Assembly (NCBI GenBank): GCA_030267565.1
Contig: BRXU01000024.1
Coordinates: 62,001-126,000 of the forward strand
Source: Pleodorina starrii
Taxonomy: Eukaryota; Chlorophyta; Chlorophyceae; Chlamydomonadales; Volvocaceae
Reading direction: 5' to 3'
Length of the DNA: 64,000 nucleotides
Below are positions 36,901 through 52,308 of this stretch, piece after piece. Below the pieces are notes generated by a model. The model saw only the letters and a list, made by a program, of their open reading frames with translations, had not been told where the DNA came from and made no database searches. The translations under genes and the position numbers were made by a program. Within the stretch, counting starts at the first letter, position 1; each line of letters starts with the position of its first letter.

Positions 36901-38837
36901 AGAGGAAGCTCGGGGATGGGCGGTGGCGTGCGGTGGTGGCATTGGCACGAGTTGCAGCGCCAGCCGTTGTGGTCGATGCTGGTGCAGGGTGGACGGGGGC
37001 CTGGGTACGCCTGGTTGCGCGAGTTATGGAGGCGTCGCGGGGTTTGGACGCGGATGGTTACTGGCGGGAACGGAACCCGACTTACTCGAGGAGGCGATGA
37101 CCCCAAGCGGACGGCGCAGTGCCGTCCCTTCGCGCTGCCCGCTGTCATATCCTCTCCTCCGGGTTGGAGGGGGAAGGGCCGCTGAGGGACCCTCGTGGGA
37201 GGGAGGGTCGCTGCCGGCTCTACCGAGGCTGCCACAACACGATTTGCCAACAGCCAGCGGTCACCTAGATCCTCAGGGCAATGGCGATACTGTGCGTTGC
37301 GGTGGCTAAGCTGAGCCTGTTCGTGGTCGTACAGCCCTTGGTGTGCGACCGTGGTGTGTGAAGTTGCCGTTGCCTTTGCTGTTGCCTTTGCCGTTGCTGC
37401 TGGCTGCTGCTGACGCGCCGTGCCCCTTGTCCCGTCTTTACTGTGTCCCGTCTGTCTTGCCTGACGAAAATCCCACACGCAATGCCTGACGAAAAAATCC
37501 CCCACACGCAATGAAACGCACCGCAGGCCAAGTACCTGGCGGCATGCACCAAGAAGACGGAGGAGCAGATCGAGCAGGACTTCGCCCGGCCGCGGTACTT
37601 CAACCCATACGAGGCGGTGTCGTATGGCCTCATCGACACGGTGAGCGCTAGCCGTGCTTAGTGGCTCTGGCCGGGGGGTTGCGTGTGGGCCACACATGGT
37701 GGCGGCGGCGGCTTGGCAAGTGCGCACATGTGCGACTAACAGCTCGCTGGGCGTGCACGAACCTTCTCGTCTCTGGAACGTCCCTTCTCGCCCGAACACT
37801 GTGTGTCCACTCCTGACCCCACCTCAACTCAGTATGGCGGCTTTAGGCCACCTCCGCTTTAACACCCATACCCCCTAGTTTGATCTAACGGCTAGTTGAT
37901 CTAGTTTGATATAACGAGCTTCCTGCTCGCGGGCGCAAGATCTGCTGCCCCCTGTTTCAGCTGCCCCCACCGGTTTTGGTCGTCCAACATGTCATGTCAT
38001 GTCATGCCATGCCACTGCCACCCGAATGGGCCCCACGCCCACGCATTCAGCGGCTGGCTGTCGGCGAGGTCGTCTCGAGCCCCATCGCACCCCGCCCCTT
38101 CTTTTCTACCCCTGCCCCTTATCCCCACCACCACCACCACGTGCCTCTTTGGACGGGCATACACTACACCACCCCCACCAACCCCCTCCCCCACCGACCC
38201 GTCTTGCCAGGTCCTGGAGCCCAAGGAGGAGCGGGTGGTGTTCAAGGACTGGGAGAAGATGGGCTCAGAGATAGCGGAGCTGGGGCTGTGGGACGACGAG
38301 GAGCAGCCGCTGCCCACAAGTGAGTGGGGCGCAAGGGGGGCGAGGGGAGAGGCGGAGGAGATGGATGGGAGTGAGACCAGAGATATTAGACGTCAGGGGG
38401 CGCTGCATAATTGGTGTTGGGCCCAAACTGATCAGGTCGGCTTTCGAAGTTGGCTGTAAATGTGGACCTGGAATGGAATGGGATTGGGGCTTGAGGGGCC
38501 CTGTTGGGGACTGAGGAAGCGGGCCCGGGGAAAATTTTTCCTAGTTTTGTGGAGCGAGCGACAGATGAGCTGCGCCTTTCGAGCCATGGGCGGCTGCGGC
38601 AGAATATGCGGCGGCCTAGTCAGGGCACGGCAGGGCCGGCGGTCAGCAAGGGGTTGGGGCAGTAACAAGCTTGGAGCCGCACATGTACGCCGCGTGCATG
38701 TCATGCACGTGTAAATGCCTGCTTGCATGCCCCCCGTCGTAACTCCCGCTTACTTGCCTTTTACCCGCGCGGCCCCCCTTCCAGACATCATGTACCCGGG
38801 CACCTCGCAGTACTGGCGGTCGGACTTCGACGGCTGA
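33902..38837 (+). CDS. CLPR4: Plastid Clp protease non-catalytic subunit ClpR (ClpR4-type)
   Basis: Eight exons join in phase: 33902-34042, 34125-34220, 34305-34415, 34511-34657, 35694-35819, 37527-37640, 38211-38319 and 38785-38837 (TGA), 298 residues. Residues 1-47 are Arg/Ser/Gly-rich and end VVVQA, a typical plastid transit peptide. The core follows ClpP order: PPPDLATRLFTERIMYL, FFYINSTG, CVGNAFGEAALLLSAG, TIMLRQPLQRL, YFNPYEAVSYGLID. ClpP's catalytic Ser is Gly154, the His is Arg179, and the Asp region reads ARPRYF, so all three catalytic residues are gone. That defines ClpR, a structural subunit of the plastid ClpPR ring. YINSTG together with CVGNA-x-GEAALLL best fits ClpR4; the isoform number is a judgement. 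Introns 4 and 5 are long (1.0 and 1.7 kb). TGTAA follows at 39102. Confidence 0.9.
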
Positions 38838-39101
38838 GGCGGACGCGGGCCCGGCACAGGCGCGTTGGCTCGGCCTGCACACCCGGCAGGTCCTCACCGG
38901 GCGTTGGTGCCTCCGGCAGGGGCAATGGGGAGAGGAGGCTCTGCTGTGTGGTTGGGCTTGTTCCTGTGTGCGGGGTCCGTACGATGCAAAGGGTCCGTGC
39001 TGCGATGCTGGCTGCGGCGGCCCCTGGGTCAGAGGACGAGGCAGCGGGGACCCTAGAAGTCGTCTGCATTCTTCAAGGGCGCCTTGCTTTCGCGCCCATG
39101 T

Positions 39102-39106
39102 TGTAA
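39102..39106 (+). terminator. TGTAA polyadenylation signal of the ClpR gene
   Basis: TGTAA occurs 265 bp after the ClpR stop codon, giving a 3' UTR of ordinary length for this group. Confidence 0.7.
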
Positions 39107-41132
39107 TGGGCACGCGCGGACGTCTGTGTAGGTGGTTGGATCCCCTCCCCCGTCAGCCCCTGCAACCAATGCGGTTGACGCTGTGGCCGTGACCCCAACC
39201 CTCGTGGGGCCGTTCATGCCCGGACATGTGCGTTCGCCCACTTCAATTTTTGCGCTTTGCTCGGTGCAACAGCCCTGCAGAAACAGCGGCGTGCGCGCAT
39301 GCTTTTGTGTGGCTGGATGGAGCGCAACCCCTTCCGCTCCGCTCGGAGAGGGAGGCAGGCAGCTGGGGTTGGGAGTGAGGAGCGGGGGCGAGAGCTTCCT
39401 GCTCGCGGGCGCAAGGCGGGTGATGGGGGCAGGGTCGAACAGCCCTGGCGATTCGAAGGAGTAGGTTTCTCGCGCACGGCTTTTGAAGGGTAGGGAGGTG
39501 CTGTGTGGGGTTGTCTCGGCGCGTCGCGGTGGTCAGGGTCACGTGCGCAGCAACAATGGGCGCTCAGTTGTCGGCTCGGCGTTATAGCAGATTCCTGTCC
39601 TCCATTTGGAGACGTGCAGGGCTCCTGTCCGAATTCTGGAAATGTTGTGGAGCTGCGCTGCGTGGTGCCACCAGGTATTCACCACCGCACAACAGGTTCC
39701 AGCTGATACCAGCTGCTGGTACTGCATTCATCTTGTAACAGCTGCAAAAAGCAGGCATTCGAGTTCGTATTATGTCGCAAGAGGCAGCTCGCGCCTTGAG
39801 AGTGGAAGGGCCGCCACGCACCGTCGTCATGCTGCGGCGTCGACGCTGGGGAACAACACCGGGAGAGGGGTTGTCAGAACCGAGCTGCGTGCCGGGGTCA
39901 GGTTAGGTAACTGCCGGCCTTGACTTTGGCCCAGGCTGTGCGGGCATCTGGGTTGCTCAGTCAAGTTCGCACAGGTCCGTCCGTGGGAGCGGAGGTGGCT
40001 TGCACGGCTGCTGCTGGCGCTTGCCCATCGAGAGCCCTGGTCGACTGCACTGCGTTACTGTATTTGATTGTATATGACGGCCAGGAGGCCTTCCAGCGGC
40101 GGCAATATGTCAAGGTACTCTTGAACATGCTTCAGTCTCATTATTAAGAGCGGATGGCATACGGCAGGCGCTGCACCGCGTTGCTTTCGTGTCGCGACCT
40201 GTCGCGACGGCCCACATGGTATGGGACACTTACTGTCTGGCCGTTTTGCATGCGTCGCTACCCGACCGCGAAGCCGTTGCGCTCGGGGCGTGAACGGTAC
40301 AATCAACAGCGAAACCCTGGATTTTGAGCGTACCCAGGTTTTGCACGACCTGACGGGCCATTGCATGACCTCTTCCGGGCATGAACGTTTAGATGTTCTA
40401 TTGGTTTCGGTCCGGTCTAGATGTTCTATTGAACATTAGACCCACAGAGTCGTGCGATCGCACAATGTAGCTGTTATCCAGCTCCTCTGTAATTAACTAA
40501 TACATGAAGTTCAACCCTAGTACATCCTTCACCGCGTTTAAGCAGGGTGTGAGAACGGGACACTGACAAGTGTTCTGGGCAACAAGTGGTACCTGGCGAA
40601 GAGACGTCGACATGTGGACATGCAGGCACACCGAGCACGTGTGCATAGCGGACACGGGTGCACACGTCTGTGGATGCCAGTGGGTAGTAGAAGCCTTTTT
40701 GCCTGACGGTGGACACTTGGCAGGATCTTGATGATTATGTCGTCGCGTTGGTTTCCAACGAACCCAAGGGCGCCATCTACTGTACTGCCCAATCACCTTG
40801 AATAGCCGTGAAAAGTTGCCGACAGCTGTTGTATGTATGTCTTTTATGGTCTAGTTTGTCCGCTAATGCGAACAAATTGCGCCGCCCTGGACTAAGGCCG
40901 AGTCCCATCAATTCTCAATACCCTAAGAAGCGTTCAGATATACCTTTAAGGCGACATGCGAGGACCACATATGAAGCGAAAAAAATAATTCGCATAACCT
41001 CGGCCGCCCTTCCTGGATTTCCGTACATTTGCGTGGCGGGAGAGCCTCTTCAAGTAGCTTTCGCGTTACGCACCATATCACTTTTAGCACCGTGCACTCG
41101 GTTACCTGCAACGCTCATCTCAATTTGTCAAG
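39107..41132. other. Intergenic stretch upstream of the hydrolase gene
   Basis: No gene is recognised. Short frames (for example 39920-40147) show no family features. A 24-bp exact repeat of part of ClpR intron 6 (37916-37939) occurs at 39392-39415. The promoter of the hydrolase gene should lie in the last few hundred bases; no TATA box stands out. Confidence 0.4.
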
Positions 41133-44378
<3,246 letters not shown>

Positions 44379-44941
44379 GCGGTGGTGCGGACTCGCGGGC
44401 TTGGTTCGACATACTTGCGGCAACTTGAGTGGCTCACTGGGCGGCTTGTGATTACCAGCGCTACTGACCAGGCGCCGCGAGAACGTGAAGCGTTGGCAGT
44501 TTCTGGGTGCAGCAATGGATGGAAGCGGTGCAGCGGAATTTTGGTGTAGATTGCATTTGATCTGAAGGGAATTAAGCTCTTGCGGTTTGCTGCAGCATTC
44601 AGTTGAGAGTTTGCTCCTTGTCTACCCTTCTTGGCTGGTGCCGGTTTCGGCATTTTGTTAATGCCAGCATGGGTATGGGAAGAAGTATTGATACGAATGT
44701 TGGGGTATTCAGGTCGAGAGGGGGCGGGGGTCGATGTGCATGACCGCGAGGCTAGTAGCGTATGTCGTGTCGTTGATAGCCAAAGGTGTGTCATCACCCC
44801 TGCACCCAGAGCAGCCGGCGGATGGCGGAGCTCATCGCCTGCATCGTCCCTGCAATGGTCTCTTGCAGCATCGGGCTAGTGTGATTATGACGATGTGCTC
44901 CTTAGCACACGCACAGCTTAATCTTATTTTCTATATAAGAT

Positions 44942-44946
44942 TGTAA
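44942..44946 (+). terminator. TGTAA polyadenylation signal of the hydrolase gene
   Basis: TGTAA (TTGTAAAACA context) implies a 3' UTR of about 580 bases for the hydrolase transcript. Confidence 0.65.
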
Positions 44947-45850
44947 AACAACCAGGCAGGGTTGCGTCTATTAGCGTTTGTGGCGTTGAACGTATCAAGG
45001 GCGGCGTGAATTGAGACTTGGACATGAACCCTCACGGCGGGCGTCCGTGAGTGATGCCGTACATTTGCATACTACTCGACTACTCGAAATTTTAACCTTC
45101 CCACACGAAGAAGAAACAGAGCTACATGACCTCGGTGTGCCGCACAACGTATGTCTGGTGAATGGCAGGCTACTGTCGGCAGATTCTTGACATTGCCACC
45201 TTGTTTGGATATACCCCCTAGTCCTCACGGAACATCTTAGTCTGAAAACAGCTTCGGTTTGTTATGCGGTCTTTGGTCGCAAGCCTACAAATCCATGGGC
45301 TGTGAACATCTTCCTTCGGCAGCATCCGACAGACTGCATGATGTCAGGCAGGCTGGGTGATGTACAGATATCCGGGTACGTAAATCAGTGCCGACGCTAG
45401 GGTGACGTAGGCTGGTGCAGATAATGTATCAGGCTGTACGCCCGTCTACGCACGGTGCCGCTAGTGGAGCAGGTGCACCTCCTTCACGTGGAACACGCGC
45501 CATATGCGGAGTTCACATTCCTTGCGCATGCTAAATGACAACGCAGTCCTGATGTCAATGAGCAGCCTTAATGGTCCGATGCAGGCAATAATTTCGGAAA
45601 CCATCTGGTACGACAGGCTGTAGTAATGCAGTAGCCGTCCCATCATGTCCTGATAGCGATGCTCATTTCACACAGTACACATGTCCTATTACATGACACG
45701 GGGAACCGGTTTGTTGCTGGCATCTAGCGCGTGGTAGAGTCTGGAGTTTATTATCGCTCGCATGTGAAGCACCGAGCACACAGTTGCATATATTGAGTTT
45801 ACATTATGACGTAGGTAGATGCTTATCAAAATATTTGAGCACCGTCCATC
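44947..45850. other. Intergenic spacer, nothing recognised
   Basis: A 0.9-kb spacer of lower GC content than the genes on either side. No open frame of interest, repeat or RNA gene was seen. Confidence 0.5.
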
Positions 45851-48800
45851 ATGATATTAAGTCACGGAGGTCGACCCAAGCCGAGTGCCTGCGGGCGGCA
45901 CCGACGCTGTACCTTGAATGTTTGCAACCTGCGTGGAAACATATATTCTGTAAGAGGCGTCAATTTGCGCGCTCTCCGGCCGGTCCGAAGTCTGCCTGGC
46001 GATGACGACACCGCGGGGTCAGGCGACATCGACGCGCTCGCGCGGATGCTGAGCCAGCAGGCGGCTAAGCTTCGGGCGTCAATAGGCGACAAGGAGCTGC
46101 GCAGAAGCTACGATGGCTTTGACGATGCAACGAGCGGAGGCGTGTTTGGCCTGCAGGTGTGCATCTGGCCGTGCCTCGGGGCCTGTGCAATCCACCCCAT
46201 AGCCCGCGCGACAAGTCGCGATGCCCTCCCCCACAAAGTGAACCTCCCGTCATCAATGCGACCGCCGCGGATTGCACCGTTTGCGACGTTCCGCCCTTGC
46301 CCGCCATGCCCGGCGCAGTCCTGGCAGCTTGAGGAGTGCGTGTTTCGGGAGATCGGCCCCGGCTTCTTCGATTCAAGCGACTTCGAGGTGTTGCAGATGC
46401 TGGGCCGGATCAGCGTCATGAGGGTACGACTCGTACGACTGTATTGCTTGCTGTCTGGGGTTGGGCTGGCCGATGGTCGGGGGCCGCTGACGGCCGGGCG
46501 GGCGGGCTAGGCCTGGGTTAGGGACCGCAACGGGCTGCAGCTTCCTGGCAGCTGCTCCGCTGCTCAGTTGACGTCGCTCCAGCCTTTCGTGTCATCGCGA
46601 CTACAGATCGCCACCCATAAGCAAATACCCATTCCAATACGGCGCTACCGATGCCGTGTCGCGCTTGCCCTCCTTCCCTCATTTACCGGTCTTCCTTAGG
46701 CGGCGCGCTGCTGCGGCAAATGCTGTTGGTACTTCGAAGATCGCCCACTCCCGTCGAGCGCTTGCGGACCCCGCGTTGAAATTCCCCCGCCCTTCCCCCC
46801 CTACGACCTGTCGGGATGACCGTGGGGCCGCACACTCACACGCAGAACGGAAGGAACGAGGGACTCATCCATAATGACTCAGCCGTGGACCGGGTGCTGT
46901 TCGTTTAGGATCCTCACAAGCTCACGGGAGACATCCCCACCGACTCACAGCCTCTTGCCTGGGTCCCAACTCCCTGGTGACTGCCTCCCACTGTCCCACA
47001 GGACACGGGCGGCTCAGTGGAGGGCGTCACCGCCGTCATTGCCTACGCGGCTCGCTTCCTGCCGCGGCTGCCCATGCAGTGGCCACAGACGGTGCTGCTC
47101 AAGGTATGTACGGCATCCAACACGTACGGCATGCGGCGTGCCGTACAACACATTGTGAAAATGTTTGTGAGCTCTGGCTAGGGGGAAACGGCTGGGGCCC
47201 GGATGAGGACTGGGATCAGGAGGGGCGCGGGGGCGGGGCGGGTGTCTTGACAGGGTTCTCTCTTTATTGTGATTCCAGCTCCACTCTAACCCCCGTCCAT
47301 TCCGCTTCCACTCTTCCACATGCAACTATCCCAACTATGAACTATCCCACAGTACAGTCACAGTCCTCACTGCCTCACGCCCCGGGTTCATGCCCCCAGG
47401 AGTACCTCCCGGTTGCAAAGGCGGTTGCATTCAACGAGTTGCTCGTAATGTCCAAGCTGGCCGACTTGCCGGAGGATCAGTACACGGTACGTCTCATCGC
47501 ATCGCTCGCACAGCGCGCGACAGCCGTACCAATAGCCGTACAGTGCCGTACGTCGCACCATGGAGCCCGATACGCGGCGCTGCTGCTTCATTCGGGCCGG
47601 GACTCCCGGACCCTCCCGAGCTGCCGCGGTCATGTCAGGGCAGAAACCATCAAGTCACTGAGCCCTTGGGCATCTCGCCAGAGATTTGAACATCCAGTGA
47701 ACTGTCACCCCGCCCGCCCCGACCGGCCCAACCGCCTCGACCAGGCCGCCAACCGGCCCACCAGCCGCAGCCCGCCCGTGGTCCCGCTGCTGGGCTACTT
47801 CGTGTCGGCCCCCACCGAGGAGGCCGCGTCGCTGTCGATGGACGCCGAGGCGGACAGTGTGTGGCTGGTGTACCGCTGGGAGGGCTTGCGGCCGCTCAAC
47901 ATGTACCTCAGCGACGTGCGCCCGCCGGAGCCGGCGCCGTCCTTCTTCAAGAAGCGGTGAGAACTGAGAAGGCAGCCATTGAGCGTTCGGGAGCGGTGCG
48001 TCCGGGGCTGTGTTGCGGCCACTACCCGTCCATCATCGAGCGATCCGGGCCCAGCAAGATCGAGAGCGGGTGCGGGCCACCACGCTCCGCCGCACACCTG
48101 CCCGGCGAGCGGCGACTCACCTCCCGCCCACACACTCGCGCCGGGGCACCCCGAATCCCCACCTGCTCCCAGATCGCCATATGCTCTTGCATGTGGGCCA
48201 CTTACTTTCCCCCCGCCACCCCTGTTGACCTTAGCAGTCCTCAATTCTTGAGATCCCGTACCCGGATCTGGATCCGGATCTGGATCTGGATGTGGATTTG
48301 CTGCTGGGGCAAGCTATACCGCTCCGTTCCGTTCACACTCCCCACCCCGCGCATATCACTCCCTGAATCCCCACCCCGCGCCCAATGGGTCGACCACCCA
48401 CGCACACGCTGAGGGCACCAGGCCCTTGCTCCTCTAGCACAACGATTCCGCCTGCCAGCCTACGGTATCAGCACGCCAGAATCCAGACGGCCTTGCCGTT
48501 CCTCCGAATCCTCATTTTACCGCCCGCCCCGCGCGGCACGCTCCAGGGAGGTTGCGGAGGCGGAGGCCTGGCGCGCCCGCTACTCCATGCTGCGGTCGCT
48601 GGCCCGGGCGCTGCTGCGTGCGGTGGCGCACTGCCACGACGCGGGAGTGGTCCATGGGTCGCTGTCCAGCGGGACCGTGTTCCTGAGCTCCACGAGGGAT
48701 GAGGACGCCGAGTCGCTGTTTGTGAAGTTGGACAATTTTGGGTTCGGCCGGCTGGACCCCGCGGGTGAGTCGGCGGGCGACCCGCGGGTCGGAGGGCGAC

Positions 48801-49860
48801 CTGTGTGTCGGATAGTGGTGAAGGATGACCCGTGGGTCGGAGGGGAACCCGTTTGTCGGAACTGACTGTCTCGGTGCTGCCTGAGCGGGCCGCTCGGGTC
48901 AACCGATGTGCGTTCCGTGTGTTGAGCACGTCCGCTTCGCACGTTGCGGCAGCCTCACACGCCGTTAACGGCGCCTCCGTAACCGGTTCCGGAGCCTGTT
49001 GACGGGCTGCTTGCCGTTTACCGTTGCGCGATCTTCCTACCCTGCCCGCCTGTCCTGCTGCCACCCACTATTCCCGTTCCCTTTCTCGTCCTGCCTCTGT
49101 TCCTGTTCAGGCGCCCCGCTGGGCCTATCCTCTCCGCAGTTGCCTGGTCAGGACATTGACAGCACCAGCCCCCGCGAGGGCCGCAAGCACGACCTGCAGG
49201 TGGGCCCTGAGCTGATGTTGCCACATGGAGCCGGGGGGCCCCGCATTGGGTGGGCGGGGGGAAGCGAGCGGCGGGGATGGGGAGAAAGAAGGTGTTGAGG
49301 CAGGGCGTGAGGACCGGCAGGGGTATCGGCGGCCCATCAGGCTCAAGTCCCCGCCCCGAGGAAGGTCGATTCGAGCTCCAGGCACCTCGGCAAACCTGAC
49401 AGGCACATGTGCACGCGACCGCGGTCATCCGCGGTCAGCCCCAAAGCAAAACGCGGCCTCAGCGTCCGGGGCTCGCCCGCGCATTTCCCCCGTTTTCCTG
49501 TTGTGGACGTAGCATCAGCGAGACCCTACCCACCTCACGGACGCCCCCAACTTGGCCCTCCGCTGCGCCGGCGACCTCCAGGCCACCGCTCTGACCCTTC
49601 TAGAAACCTTCAGTGCCGCCACCGCCACCTCGCCCTCCGGCGCCCTGCCCCGCACCTCGCTCACCCGCCTGCTGTTCGAGATCTACTCGGACGATGTGGC
49701 GGCGCTGCGATCCTACTGCGCAGACGACCCCGCGCTGGGGCGACTGGTGGGGCTGCTGGACGAGGGAGGGCTGGCGGGCTGGGACTTGATATCGCAGCTG
49801 GTGCGGGGCAGCAGGCCGGCGACAGAGCTGCTGCTGCACCCCTTTCTGGCGCTGGCGTGA
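45851..49860 (+). CDS. Protein kinase-fold protein, predicted pseudokinase (465 aa), probably plastid-targeted
   Basis: Eight exons join in phase: 45851-46156, 46319-46423, 47002-47103, 47400-47486, 47745-47956, 48547-48764, 49111-49199 and 49582-49860 (TGA). The first 55 residues are basic and Ser/Cys/Arg-rich, consistent with an organelle transit peptide. Kinase features run in order: TVLLK with the beta-3 Lys171, NELLVMSKL with the alpha-C Glu184, PPVVPLLGYF, the hinge-like VWLVYRWEG, then HDAGVVHGSLSSGTVFL where HRD has become HGS (307-309) and the catalytic-loop Lys and Asn are gone. DFG has become NFG (334-336, KLDNFGFG). HDLQATALTLLE matches the alpha-F helix region. Loss of both Asp residues predicts no phosphotransfer; nucleotide binding may remain. 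Exon 5 would end in a stop (TGA 47958) if the intron were retained. TGTAA follows at 50153. Confidence 0.8.
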
Positions 49861-50010
49861 AGTGCAGGACAGGACAGGGGAAGAGGGCGAAGGGCCGCCG
49901 CATGGCGCAGGAGGAAGAAGAGGATGGAAGTAGGGGCAGGTGAGAAAGGGAGAGCGGAAAGCCGATTAGGGCGGGAGCGGGGAGGCCCCCCGGGTGCGGA
50001 AAAGGGAGGT

Positions 50011-50030
50011 TGTTGTTGTTGTTGTTGGCA
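50011..50030 (+). repeat. Trinucleotide microsatellite (GTT)n
   Basis: About six GTT triplets in the probable 3' UTR of the pseudokinase gene. Confidence 0.8.
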
Positions 50031-50152
50031 GTGGTGGTGCTTCGGAGGGGGCGGCTGCGGGCCACATATGTTTCGTGACAGGGCCGGTCCGGATGGCGTA
50101 GAACATGTGGTCTGCTGGATTTCCTCAGCGGAAGGGCGCCGTGGGGAGGCGC

Positions 50153-50157
50153 TGTAA
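50153..50157 (+). terminator. TGTAA polyadenylation signal of the pseudokinase gene
   Basis: TGTAA lies 292 bp after the stop codon and supports the chosen last exon. Confidence 0.65.
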
Positions 50158-50308
50158 TTGCAGTGTGTTGTGTTATGTGAACTCGTTGGATGGGGGCGGA
50201 TTGAGCGCTAGGGCTCGTGACGCTGACGGCTACGGCCTCATCTGGAGCCGGCGAAAGAGAGTACTGGGTGCCGTGATATTTCGTTTTGGCCGTTCTGGTT
50301 CCGTACCA

Positions 50309-51127
50309 GAGGTATCGCAGAAGCGTTACGCCAGGGAGATGGTTGAGAAGTGCGGGCTGGGTGAGGCCAACGCGCGCGTCTTGCCCATGTCGCAGGGCGC
50401 TGTGCTGCGATTGGCCGGGCAGCCGCTTGATGCTCTGCGTTTCCGGTTTCCGGCGAGCTGATTGATGGCCTGCTGGATTAGCCTGTGGGCACTAGGCCCG
50501 ATATTTCCTACTCCATGGGAGCTTTGGCGCGTTGTATGTCCAAGCCCAGTGTAGAGCACTGGGAGTTGGCTAAGGGGGTTTTGTGCAACGTTGCCGGTAC
50601 GACCGGCGTGGGCATACCGGTAATCTTTTCCGCGAAGTCAAGCGCGCCCGTTCTGCACGGCTACAGCGACTCGGACTACGCTGCATGTGTTGATACGAGG
50701 CGCTCCACCGCCGGTTACGTGTTTCTGAATGCCGGTGGCGCTGTGAGCTGGTCTATAGCCGCCTGCAGCCTGACGTTTGCTACATCGACTGTCGAGGCGG
50801 AGTACACCGGAGTATATGGTGAGCGGCGCGGCTTGCAAGGGGGCTGCTGTGTGGTTCCGCCACCTGGCGCGCAAACCCAAGTTACGCGTCTCGTCGGTGC
50901 CGATGAAGTGCGATAACCAGGCGGCGATAAAGTGGATTGATAGCCCGATTGCGTCCGTCCTGTCCAAGCACAATGACGTGCTGCACCACTTTGTTTGTGA
51001 GCATGCGGCGTAGGGTGAGGTGTCGTTCACCCACTGCAAGTCGGTGGAAATGGTTGAGGACTGCCTGACGGAGCCGCTGCCACTCCCGCAGTTTAAGAAG
51101 TGCGTCCAGTCGAGGGGCGTGCGCTGA
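50309..51127 (+). pseudogene. Degenerate Copia-type reverse transcriptase end and RNase H
   Basis: Fragments in three frames follow the order of a Ty1/Copia polyprotein C-terminus: QKRYAREMVEKCGL near 50323; TRPDISYSMGALARCMSKP near 50490, then HGYSDSDYAACVDTRRSTAG and STVEAEYTG; and, after a frameshift, VPMKCDNQAAIKWIDSP from about 50900 and a short tail to 51127. At least two frame changes and internal stops show it is inactive. The integrase and the 5' half of the element are absent. Confidence 0.85.
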
Positions 51128-51149
51128 GTAAACTCCGTTTACAACAGGC

Positions 51150-51610
51150 TCGTTCATTAGAGCGGTATTACAATGGGAGGATTGAATGCGCGCCCCCTGA
51201 CGGAAGCGCGTTGAGGGGGAACGCATGTCCTGGCATACATCTCGTGTGTATACGGTAGCGTACCCTGCATACGTACTGGGGCGGACGCCCCTATGCTAGC
51301 ATGAACTGACCTCCTCCGGTCGACCCCGCCCGGGTAACCTGAACATCCACGGCGACCTGGCCAGTGTGAATCGACTTATGCGGGCGACCCAGTGTCATCT
51401 GACCATCGGCGGGAGAGTCCTTGTGTAATCTAGAGCCTGTTCCCATTCCCCGGGTTGACTTGCCCCTTAAGGAGCGGAATTCGGAAATTTCGAAATCGGT
51501 CAAGTTGGGTTCGGTACATTTGTACCGAGTCCCTCGGGAGGTCGTCTTATAAGGCGGGGGCCAGGGTGTTCCAGTCAGGTTCATGTGTGGCGGTCTGCGT
51601 GGCGTTGTTA
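51150..51610 (+). mobile_element. Possible LTR remnant downstream of the Copia fragment
   Basis: This follows the Copia coding remnant directly. A purine-rich run (GTTGAGGGGGAACG, 51208-51221) could be a polypurine tract, and TATAAGG at 51549-51555 could be an LTR promoter. No second LTR copy is in the window, so the ends cannot be tested here. Confidence 0.3.
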
Positions 51611-51633
51611 ATGGCAGATCAGAAACCCTTCAC

Positions 51634-52080
51634 CCGGGCACCGGGCACCGGGCACCGGGCACCGGGCACCGGGCACCGGGCACCGGGCACCACCGGGCAC
51701 CGGGCACCACCGGGCACCGGGCACCACCGGGCACCGGGCACCACCGGGCACCGGGCACCACCGGGCACCGGGCACCACCGGGCACCGGGCACCACCGGGC
51801 ACCGGGCACCACCGGGCACCGGGCACCACCGGGCACCGGGCACCACCGGGCACCGGGCACCACCGGGCACCGGGCACCACCGGGCACCGGGCACCACCGG
51901 GCACCGGGCACCACCGGGCACCGGGCACCGGGCACCACCGGGCACCGGGCACCACCGGGCACCGGGCCCCACCGGGCCCCGGGCCCCACCGGGCCCCGGG
52001 CCCCACCGGGCCCCGGGCCCCACCGGGCCCCGGGCCCCGGGCCCCGGGCACCGGGCACCGGGCACCGGGCACCGGGCACC
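51634..52080 (+). repeat. 17-bp GC-rich minisatellite
   Basis: The unit GGGCACCGGGCACCACC repeats about 20 times, with simpler GGGCACC runs at the edges and a GGGCCCC-rich variant block at 51965-52045. Because 17 is not a multiple of 3, each frame cycles through the same 17-residue peptide (about TGHHRAPGTTGHRAPPG). It is open in most frames on both strands. Confidence 0.9.
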
Positions 52081-52081
52081 G

Positions 52082-52308
52082 CGGCGAACCTGCTCATCGC
52101 CCAGCACCGGGACAGCCGGCGCTACGCGCATGTGCGGTCGGACAAGTACCGGCCGCCCACCACCATCGAGTTTGCCCCTGGCGACTACGCTTACGTCAGG
52201 CGCTCGGCGGTGCACAGCACGCTGCAGATGCCGGTTTACGAAGAGGTGCTGCGGGTACAGCGGGTGGGGCCCATGGCGGTTGCGGTTCTGATCGGCACAG
52301 CGGCCTAG
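52082..52308 (+). pseudogene. Ty3/Gypsy-type integrase C-terminal fragment
   Basis: The frame reads NLLIAQHRDSRRYAHVR, then FAPGDYAYVRRS, EEVLRVQRVGPMAVAVL and a stop. This resembles the C-terminal, SH3-like part of Ty3/Gypsy integrases with its xPGDYVYVRR motif. Only this end is present. It is in frame with the preceding minisatellite, which has either expanded inside the element or joined it secondarily. Confidence 0.6.

Noticed and set aside
36624..37799. 391-codon minus frame, the longest single frame in the window
   Set aside because: It covers ClpR intron 5 and exon 6 in antisense, has no recognisable motif and consists of low-complexity Pro/Thr/Ser/Gln sequence.
47957..47960. In-frame TGA after FFKKR as the end of the kinase-like gene
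   Set aside because: The same bases form a good donor (CG|GTGAGA) that joins in phase to the exon carrying the catalytic-loop region, and later exons complete the kinase fold.
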